22,770 bases of DNA. Source: Flavobacteriia bacterium. GTDB taxonomy: Bacteria > Bacteroidota > Bacteroidia > Flavobacteriales > Flavobacteriaceae. The stretch covers positions 1 through 22,770 of the forward strand of contig JAHBAN010000088.1 of assembly GCA_018500075.1 (NCBI GenBank), given 5' to 3'. Under the pieces are notes generated by a model. The model was not told the origin of the DNA. It saw only the letters and a program-made list of their open reading frames with translations, and made no database searches. Within the stretch, counting starts at the first letter, position 1. Each line of letters starts with the position of its first letter. Shown here piece after piece: positions 6,539-12,235 of this stretch. The position numbers and the translations under genes are program-made.

Positions 6539-7834
6539 TCAGTCAAAATCAAACCCTCCCAGCGCCTCTCCCGCCAGAACCGCCCGATAGAGCGCCGCGG
6601 CATGGGCGCCCTTTTTCGCCCAGCTCAACGCGCCCTCCGCATAGGCCTGCCCGCGCGCGCCACAGGCCGCCATATGATCCGGCGCACCCACCGATCGCTC
6701 CAGAGCCGCCGTGAAGCCCGCCACCATCTCCTCAAGCGGCGCGATCGGCACAGCCTCGCCCCGGCCAGCGGCAACCAATGCTCCCGGCGCGCCGTAATCG
6801 GCCACAAGGCAGTGCATTCCGCAGGCCATCGCCTCAATCACAACGCCCGCGCCAAGCTCGCGGATCGAAGGGAAAACAAGCCCGTCGCACTGGCGCATCA
6901 GCTCGGCCACGTCGCTCTGGGTCTTGCGTCCCTCCAGTGTCACGCAGCCGTCCAGCCCATGCGCAGCAATCAGCGCCCGCATCCTGCCCTCTTCGGGTCC
7001 GCTGCCCAGAATATGCAAATGATGCCCGCGCAAGACATCGGAGGCCGCAAAGCAGCGGATCGGCAGTTCGGGCAGTTTGTAAGGCACAAGACGGCCCGCA
7101 TAGAGAAAATGCCGCTTGCTGTCGGCCCCGCGCGTGCCCGCGGCGCGGGCGCCTTTGGCATGGAAAATATCGGGGTCAAAGCCGATTTCAGGCAGGCTGA
7201 CACAGCGCGCATCCTCAACGCGGCTCAGGTCGGCGCGGGTGTGCTCAAAGGCTGTGAGCACGGCGGCAGCACAGTCATAGGTCGAGCGGGCATAGGGCAG
7301 ATATTTGTAGAGGTTGCGCAGGCTGCGCAGCTTTTCTTTCTCGCGGGCCTGCTCGGCCTGAAAGGCTTTGGGCCAGTCCAGATTGCCGTTGAGCGGCCCG
7401 ATCAGAAAGGGGATTTTGAGCTTATGGGCAATATAGCTCGGCAGGGTCGGCGACATCGGCGTGATGCGATGCACAAGATCAAAACCGCCCGCCTCAAGCG
7501 CCGACTTGAACCGCGTCCAGACCGCGCGTTCAAAGGCCAGATAGGGCAGATAATTCATCATCATAGAGGTCGACCAGGCAACCTCCTCCCCGCCCCTGAG
7601 CCAGCGCGCCAGCTTGAACATCGGGGCTGCGATATATTCGGTGTCCAGATAGACAACCTTCAGCCCCTCCGCCGCCGCCTCGATATTGCTGCGGTTGCGC
7701 ACATGGGTGGCGATGGTCACATCACAATGCGCCGCAATCGCGCGGGCGTATTTATAGCCCACAATCGGCAGCGAGGGCCACTCGGGGTTGCATTCATCCG
7801 CAAGGATCAGAACCTTCAAACGCTGGGTCATCAT
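6539..7834 (-). CDS. Glycosyltransferase family 4
   Basis: 431 residues from ATG 7834 (MMTQRLKVLILADECNPEW). The frame is open further upstream to 7924, but those 30 residues lie inside the preceding gene and have no family likeness. The start shares one base with the stop of the polymerase gene (TAATG), so it is translationally coupled; an ATG directly after, at 7831, is equally possible. It has a GT-B layout: an N-terminal acceptor domain with a GPLNGNLDWPKAF segment, LYAGRLVPYKLPELP opening the C-terminal donor domain, and the EX7E motif in SIRELGAGVVIEAMACG, followed by VADYGAPGALV. It would add a sugar to the lipid-linked repeat unit in the cytoplasm. Donor and linkage are unknown. Confidence 0.87.
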   Translation of the reverse strand: MMTQRLKVLILADECNPEWPSLPIVGYKYARAIAAHCDVTIATHVRNRSNIEAAAEGLKVVYLDTEYIAAPMFKLARWLRGGEEVAWSTSMMMNYLPYLAFERAVWTRFKSALEAGGFDLVHRITPMSPTLPSYIAHKLKIPFLIGPLNGNLDWPKAFQAEQAREKEKLRSLRNLYKYLPYARSTYDCAAAVLTAFEHTRADLSRVEDARCVSLPEIGFDPDIFHAKGARAAGTRGADSKRHFLYAGRLVPYKLPELPIRCFAASDVLRGHHLHILGSGPEEGRMRALIAAHGLDGCVTLEGRKTQSDVAELMRQCDGLVFPSIRELGAGVVIEAMACGMHCLVADYGAPGALVAAGRGEAVPIAPLEEMVAGFTAALERSVGAPDHMAACGARGQAYAEGALSWAKKGAHAAALYRAVLAGEALGGFDFD

Positions 7835-9219
7835 TACATCACTGTCTTTATTTTCAGTCCGGCGCTGCGCACCTCGGGAACATGGGTTTCGGTATATCCC
7901 AGCAAAGCGCCGCAGAGCATCCATGTCAGGGGCGTAATCGTGGCGTTGGGCAAGAGATCAAACAGATTGAACCCCAAAATCAGCGCCAATGCGCCCAGAT
8001 AGGGCGAGGTATGGGTCTCTTTGGTGAGCACAAAACTGCGCGCAAACAAAACAAACAAAGGCCAGCTGAACAATAAGAACTCGGCCAGATATCCAACCCA
8101 TCCAAACACCCCGATGGTGATGATCCAGCGCCCGTCTGTCACGGTGAGCAAAACGCCTGTCACCGGGTCAAGGATATGGTTGCGCCCCCAGCTGCCCCAG
8201 CCAAAGACCGGCTTGAGATAGGCCCGATCAAGCAGCACCCGCTCATTGTCAAAGCGGAACTTGAGCGAGCCGGAGCGGTCTTCGTCAAGCTCTGTAATGG
8301 TCTCGATAATCTGGCGCTCGGGGATCCACTCAAGCCCTTTCATGATCGGATAGCTCACCGCCAAGAGCGCCAGCAGCGCCGCAAGCCGGAACTGCCAGAG
8401 ACGGCCCACAAACAGAACCATCGGCAACAGCACCGAAGCATAAGCGATCGAGGCGACCGATTTACAGGCGATCATGATAAAGCCGAAATAGAGGCTGATC
8501 CCGCCATACCAGAGCTTGGCATGGCCCCTGGAGTGACGAAACAGCGCCACCGCACAGCCCAGCATCATCATCGCAAACAATGCAACCCAGAGACCGTGAT
8601 AGAGAAACACAATCGGACGGAAGCCGCCAAAGCGGATCAGCTGGTCAAAATTATGCTGATAATAGCCCCATATCCAGAAATTGAGCTGCGGGCTGAGCCG
8701 GATTTCGACCAGCATGAGCAGAGAATAGACAAGCCCGAGCGCGACAAAGGCAAAGAGAATATCCCGCTGGTCTGTCTCGCTGCGCAGGAAGCTATAGGCC
8801 AGGATGAAGGGCATCAGGATCATCGCTTGCTGCACCATCAGCGCAATCGCCTCGACAATCCGCAGCCCCGGAAGGCCGACCTGGCCAAAAAACACCGGCT
8901 CCCCATTGGTGAGCACCGTGGCCAGCGGCGTCACCACAAAGACCACCATCAGGCCCTTGGCGATATGGGAGCGGGGCAGATAGATGATGTTTTTGCCATA
9001 CATCACAGTGCAAATGCCAAAGGCCGCCAAAGCGGCGATAGAGTCTTTGTCCAGTGGCGGCACCGCCGGAAAGTCAAACAAGGCCGGCGGCGGGGGCAAA
9101 AACAGATAGGCCAGCAACAACGACCAAAGCACAGCGCGACCGACCGGCAACTTGCGAAACAAGACCAGAGAGACAAGCGGCCAGCTTGCCAGCGCGAGTA
9201 AAGCGAGTGCGTTTGGCAT
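7834..9219 (-). CDS. Polysaccharide polymerase, Wzy/O-antigen ligase-like membrane protein
   Basis: 461 residues starting MPNALALLALASW at ATG 9219. The frame stays open to 10248, but that upstream part overlaps the divergent glycosyltransferase and is an artefact. The protein is almost entirely hydrophobic, with about 10-12 predicted membrane helices. A larger extracytoplasmic loop follows the central helices, containing ETITELDEDRSGSLKFRFDN and then LKPVFGWGSWGRNHILD. A GSxxxR stretch followed by an FGWG(S/P)WG segment is characteristic of O-antigen ligase/polymerase (Wzy_C) proteins, which join lipid-linked repeats in the periplasm. The start has only an A-rich leader (AAAAAAG) and no strong Shine-Dalgarno. 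It is cotranscribed with the downstream GT4 through the TAATG overlap. Ligase rather than polymerase activity cannot be excluded; the EPS context favours a polymerase. Confidence 0.78.
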   Translation of the reverse strand: MPNALALLALASWPLVSLVLFRKLPVGRAVLWSLLLAYLFLPPPPALFDFPAVPPLDKDSIAALAAFGICTVMYGKNIIYLPRSHIAKGLMVVFVVTPLATVLTNGEPVFFGQVGLPGLRIVEAIALMVQQAMILMPFILAYSFLRSETDQRDILFAFVALGLVYSLLMLVEIRLSPQLNFWIWGYYQHNFDQLIRFGGFRPIVFLYHGLWVALFAMMMLGCAVALFRHSRGHAKLWYGGISLYFGFIMIACKSVASIAYASVLLPMVLFVGRLWQFRLAALLALLAVSYPIMKGLEWIPERQIIETITELDEDRSGSLKFRFDNERVLLDRAYLKPVFGWGSWGRNHILDPVTGVLLTVTDGRWIITIGVFGWVGYLAEFLLFSWPLFVLFARSFVLTKETHTSPYLGALALILGFNLFDLLPNATITPLTWMLCGALLGYTETHVPEVRSAGLKIKTVM

Positions 9220-9390
9220 CTTTTTTGCGTCCCGATCGCCCCCGACCCAAACTTGCTTTGGTTTTACCAGCCAAAGACCGGGTTGTCGCTTCTTTCTTCC
9301 CATTTGCCCCATTTTCGCCGACAATCGAGCGCATTCTGGCCCATTGGTTCGTTTATGCCGCCTCCTCATGGAATATATTGAACCTGACCC
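9220..9390. promoter_or_regulatory. Divergent intergenic region between polymerase and third GT4 gene
   Basis: 171 bp that should carry promoters for the polymerase-GT4 unit on the minus strand and the single GT4 on the plus strand. There is an AT-rich AATATATTG at about 9371-9379, only some 12 nt before the plus-strand ATG, which is too close to be a normal -10 for a leadered message. No clear box pair was found. The regulatory role is inferred from orientation. Confidence 0.35.
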
Positions 9391-10557
9391 ATGAAAATAG
9401 CCTACCTCTGCGACATCAGCCCGGAGCACGAACAGCCTTATTCCGGCGGAAATGCGCGAATCTATCGCGCGTTGCAGGACCATGTCGGCGCAGTCGATAT
9501 CCTGCCGCAAACATGGGGCGCCGCCGAGCCTTTGCGCCGCGCCCTCTATGCGCTCCCCGACGGGATCAACCTGCGCTTGCGCTGGCGGCTTCATTTGCTT
9601 CTGGCGCCGATCATAGCGCGCTCGATCACGCAGGCGTTGAGCGCAAAGCGTTATGATGTGGTGTTCGGGGCCTATTCCTTTCAGTCTTTTGCCGCGCTCA
9701 AAACGCCCTATCCGGTCCTCAAGGCCTTTACCTCTGATGCCAGCTTTACCGTCTACAAACGCTCCGAAATCGGCGCGAATTTTGGCTCCTCCTGGATGTC
9801 GCGCAAGCTGCTGGATCCGCTGACCCTGCGGGCCGAACGGGCGATCTATCGCAAGCTTGATCTCGCGCTCTGGCCCTCGGACTGGCTCAAAAGCGAGGCC
9901 GACCCCCTCTATGGCCTCAGCCCGCAGCAGAGTGTGGTTGTGCCTTGGGGGGCCAATATTGACACCCCGCAGGCCGAAGCCCGGCCTCTGCCCCTCTCCA
10001 AGGAGTCCCCGGTGAACTTGCTGGTCGTCGGGCGCGACTGGCAGGCCAAGGGCGGCCCGATTGCATTTGACACAATGACCCTGCTGCGCGCCGCGGGCAT
10101 CGATGTGCGCCTCACGGTGATCGGAACGACCCCGCCCGACTGTCATCATAGCCCCTATGTGACAGTGCACCCGGCGCTTGACAAAACGGTGCCGCGCGAG
10201 CGGGCGCTGTTTGAAGCGGCCTTTCGTCAGGCCCATTTTCTGGTGCAACCGAGCTTTGAGAGCTGGGGGTTTGCCTTCTGTGAGGCGGCGGCCTATTCGT
10301 TGCCCTCACTGTGCCTCGCGGTTGGCGGTGTGCCGGTGCAAGACGGGATCACAGGCCACAACCTGCCGCCCGGAGCCGACGCCGCCGCCTTTGCCGAGAT
10401 TGTGCACAGCTATCTGAAGGCCCCCGAGCGCTACGCCGCCCTGCGCCAGAGCGCGCGCGCCGATTTTGAACAAAACCTCAACTGGGACGCATGGGGGCGC
10501 AAAGTTCATGACCTGCTAAAAGCGCGCCTCGCCGCTGGTGGGCAAACGGCTCAGTAG
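9391..10557 (+). CDS. Glycosyltransferase family 4
   Basis: 388 residues beginning MKIAYLCDISPEHEQPYSGG, where the first strand and the glycine-rich donor/acceptor loop (YSGGNARIYRAL) support this start. There is no recognisable Shine-Dalgarno before it (GAACCTGACCC). The N-terminal domain holds YDVVFGAYSFQSFAAL, the C-terminal domain opens with NLLVVGRDWQAKGG, and the EX7E motif is in SFESWGFAFCEAAAYSLP, followed by AVGGVPVQDGITGHNLP. The fold and motif are clearly GT4; the role would be another sugar addition to the polysaccharide repeat. It converges on the exoY-like gene, and the two coding regions overlap tail-to-tail by 7 nt (10551-10557), leaving no room for a terminator. Confidence 0.88.
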   Translation: MKIAYLCDISPEHEQPYSGGNARIYRALQDHVGAVDILPQTWGAAEPLRRALYALPDGINLRLRWRLHLLLAPIIARSITQALSAKRYDVVFGAYSFQSFAALKTPYPVLKAFTSDASFTVYKRSEIGANFGSSWMSRKLLDPLTLRAERAIYRKLDLALWPSDWLKSEADPLYGLSPQQSVVVPWGANIDTPQAEARPLPLSKESPVNLLVVGRDWQAKGGPIAFDTMTLLRAAGIDVRLTVIGTTPPDCHHSPYVTVHPALDKTVPRERALFEAAFRQAHFLVQPSFESWGFAFCEAAAYSLPSLCLAVGGVPVQDGITGHNLPPGADAAAFAEIVHSYLKAPERYAALRQSARADFEQNLNWDAWGRKVHDLLKARLAAGGQTAQ

Positions 10558-11237
10558 CCGGTGCCGCGGATCACAACCCGCACGGTGGACAAGATCACTT
10601 TCACATCCGTCCCAAAGGACAGAGACTTGTAATAGGCAGTGTCATATTCGGCGCGCTGTGGAAAGCTGGTCTCGTTGCGCTCGGACACTTGCCATGTGCC
10701 GGTGATGCCCGGACGCAGTTCGTAATAGGCGCGGCCGGGGTAAAGATCTTCCTGCCCCAGCATCATCGGGCGCGGCCCAACCAGAGACATCTGGCCCAGC
10801 AAGACATTGAGAAGCTGCGGCAGCTCGTCAAGCGAGGTTTTGCGCAGCACCCTACCAAAAAGGGTGATCCTTGGATCGGATTTCAGCTTCTGGGTTTCGT
10901 CCCATTCGGCCCGTGCCGCAGGCGTGCGGGCCAGATAGGCCTCAAGGATTTGATCGGCATCTGCAACCATGGTGCGCAACTTGAACATCCGAAACAAACG
11001 CCCGTTTCGACCAATCCGCTTTTGGGTATAGATCGGCGCACGGCCATCCAGCGCAATCAGCGCCATGAGCGGAAGCAAGATCAGGATCACAGGGACCACC
11101 GCAGCAAGCACCAAGACCAGATCGAGACCCCGCTTGCCATAGGCGCGATAGACGCCCGACAGATGCGCCACCGGGTTGGCCTCAAGCAACTCACGCAGCT
11201 CTGCAAGATTCAGTCGGCTCGACACACGTTCGTTCAT
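10551..11237 (-). CDS. exoY: ExoY-like undecaprenyl-phosphate sugar-1-phosphate transferase (initiating glycosyltransferase)
   Basis: 228 residues from ATG 11237, close to ExoY length (about 226). SD CAAGGG (11245-11250) lies 7 nt upstream, and the longer open frame to 11438 adds only residues without family likeness. One membrane segment lies at about 37-62 (KRGLDLVLVLAAVVPVILIL). The catalytic Bac_transf domain follows: YTQKRIGRNGRLFRMFKLRT, SDPRITLFGRVLRKTSLDEL with the conserved D-E pair (137-138), QLLNVLLGQMSLVGPRP, and ELRPGITGTWQVSERNE. This polyisoprenyl-phosphate hexose-1-phosphate transferase loads the first sugar, typically galactose- or glucose-1-phosphate, on undecaprenyl phosphate at the inner membrane and so starts each polysaccharide repeat. 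The exoY symbol reflects family and length; the sugar is not known from sequence. A hairpin lies 2 nt before the SD, which may affect translation. Confidence 0.87.
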   Translation of the reverse strand: MNERVSSRLNLAELRELLEANPVAHLSGVYRAYGKRGLDLVLVLAAVVPVILILLPLMALIALDGRAPIYTQKRIGRNGRLFRMFKLRTMVADADQILEAYLARTPAARAEWDETQKLKSDPRITLFGRVLRKTSLDELPQLLNVLLGQMSLVGPRPMMLGQEDLYPGRAYYELRPGITGTWQVSERNETSFPQRAEYDTAYYKSLSFGTDVKVILSTVRVVIRGTGY

Positions 11238-11244
11238 CGTTACA

Positions 11245-11274
11245 CCCTTGAGCCTTGCACAAACACGGCAAGGC
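11245..11274 (-). promoter_or_regulatory. Leader hairpin abutting the exoY Shine-Dalgarno
   Basis: On the minus strand GCCTTGC (11274-11268) pairs perfectly with GCAAGGC (11258-11252) around a 9-nt loop. The Shine-Dalgarno CAAGGG (11250-11245) begins 1 nt after the stem. The CCTTG of the 5' arm is also complementary to CAAGG of the Shine-Dalgarno, so the same arm could pair either within the hairpin, leaving the site free, or with the Shine-Dalgarno, blocking it. The pairing is read directly; a regulatory effect is inferred. Confidence 0.45.
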
Positions 11275-11486
11275 CTACTCGCTAAATACACTGCCGGTCG
11301 GAGGGACATTTTGTCAGGCGCACAGACGCGTTTAAGCATCGGCTGGGCGACCTGCTGCAATGTCTTCTGGTTTTCAAAGGACGCCAGCGCGGCAGCTTTG
11401 CCAGCGTCAAAAACCATAAGGTTGCGCGCTGTCCCCAAGCGCTCACCGGACGGCCCAAGGTTTGGTTTGGCCCTGTCCGGTCTCTT

Positions 11487-11516
11487 TCTCTACGCCTCTG
11501 CGCGCTTCTGTGTCAA
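11487..11516 (-). promoter_or_regulatory. Candidate sigma70-type promoter for exoY
   Basis: On the minus strand there is a perfect TTGACA (11516-11511), an 18-nt spacer and a weak TAGAGA (11492-11487). Upstream lies an AT-rich stretch (around 11517-11545, including AAAATTTATC) that could serve as an UP-like element. This would give a leader of about 240 nt before the exoY ATG. The -10 is poor, so this is a candidate only. Confidence 0.35.
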
Positions 11517-11695
11517 TTCCTGATAAATTTTAGGAAACTCTTAGTTAACAGTGTTTTGGTCGCGCGCCTCGCCGTTTTGCAGAGCCAAAAACCGCCCGAG
11601 ACACCCAAAGCGCCACACCGGCCAATCAGTCTGTCACGGCCCCGCGCTTGCGCCCCAAGGCACACAGCCACAAACCCGCGACAGGCTGATGAAAC

Positions 11696-11719
11696 CCTGA
11701 ATTGAGAAACAATCTCAGG
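11696..11719. repeat. Bulged stem-loop CCTGAATTG / CAAT-C-TCAGG
   Basis: CCTGAATTG (11696-11704) pairs with CAAT (11710-11713) and TCAGG (11715-11719) around the loop AGAAA, with a single unpaired C at 11714. It lies in the non-coding spacer roughly midway between exoY and soeA. It could be an operator, part of a small RNA or chance; nothing in the sequence decides between these. Confidence 0.4.
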
Positions 11720-12025
11720 GGAATTTCGCGATAAGCACCTCACACAAGACAATCTGCCCTATTTTTTGTCATATCTGACGTTTTTTCAGCCGTTCGGCTC
11801 ATCATCTGGGCCGGCGCAATCGGGCCAAATGCGCCAAAATTTTGCCCCGCCGCAGGGCAAGCGAGCGCAATAAGTCGCAGCAGCACGGCCCATAAAGCGC
11901 AGAGGGCGGCGCGGGCAGCGGCGGCTGACTGTCCCAAAACCGGAAACGCTGATTTTCCAGATCAGCCAAAGGCAGCAGGCCAAGGCGCGCTCAAACCCGC
12001 TGGTTTGATTCGTGGCCTCCCTAAA

Positions 12026-12046
12026 GCCGGCGCAAAAGCCGCCGGC
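12026..12046. repeat. GC-rich hairpin GCCGGCG / CGCCGGC
   Basis: A perfect 7-bp stem (12026-12032 with 12040-12046) around the loop CAAAAGC, about 190 nt upstream of the soeA start. No T-run follows on either strand, so terminator function is uncertain. In such GC-rich DNA a stem of this size can also arise by chance. Confidence 0.4.
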
Positions 12047-12164
12047 GCGGGCCTTGCCTAAGTCCAGTTTTCAGACGCCTTCAGGCCAGACGATCCTTAA
12101 AGCTGCATAGTTTCAGACGCTTACGCATCACAGCCGGCAAGACAGCTCTCCATTTCTCTTTGAC

Positions 12165-12192
12165 GCGCAGGAGTGTGTCCGTCATCCTGCGC
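12165..12192. promoter_or_regulatory. Perfect 8-bp inverted repeat upstream of soeA (candidate operator or leader hairpin)
   Basis: GCGCAGGA (12165-12172) and TCCTGCGC (12185-12192) are exact reverse complements separated by 12 nt. The arm centres are 20 bp apart, about two helical turns, which suits a dimeric regulator. The element ends 43 nt before the soeA ATG at 12236. A TTGACG (12160-12165) touches its left arm. The symmetry is directly visible; whether it acts as DNA site or RNA hairpin is unknown. Confidence 0.45.
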
Positions 12193-12235
12193 CAAACAGG
12201 GCTGCAGACCGCCACATCACAGAACGAAAGAGCCA

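Larger units (their letters stand above)
11238..12235. other. About 1 kb without a convincing gene, between exoY and soeA
   Basis: Short open frames occur on both strands (for example 79 codons at 11513-11752 and 65 codons at 11740-11937, both minus). None has a good ribosome site, family likeness or coherent codon pattern. The region holds the exoY leader and candidate promoter at its left end. Further right are a bulged hairpin at 11696-11719, an inverted repeat GCTGAT/ATCAGC at 11948-11966, a GC-rich hairpin at 12026-12046, three CAGACG boxes at 12072-12119 and a perfect inverted repeat at 12165-12192. It separates two divergent units and is longer than any other gap here. A small RNA or a degraded gene cannot be excluded, but I see no positive evidence for either. 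Confidence 0.6.

Noticed and set aside
9220..10248. N-terminal extension of the polymerase reading frame across the divergent GT4 gene
   Set aside because: The extra 343 residues overlap a clear GT4 gene, are not hydrophobic like the rest and show no family; ATG 9219 begins the first membrane helix.
11513..11983. Short minus-strand open frames (65-79 codons) in the exoY-soeA spacer, one with a hydrophobic start
   Set aside because: No ribosome sites, no recognisable family, overlapping one another in different frames; expected by chance in GC-rich DNA.
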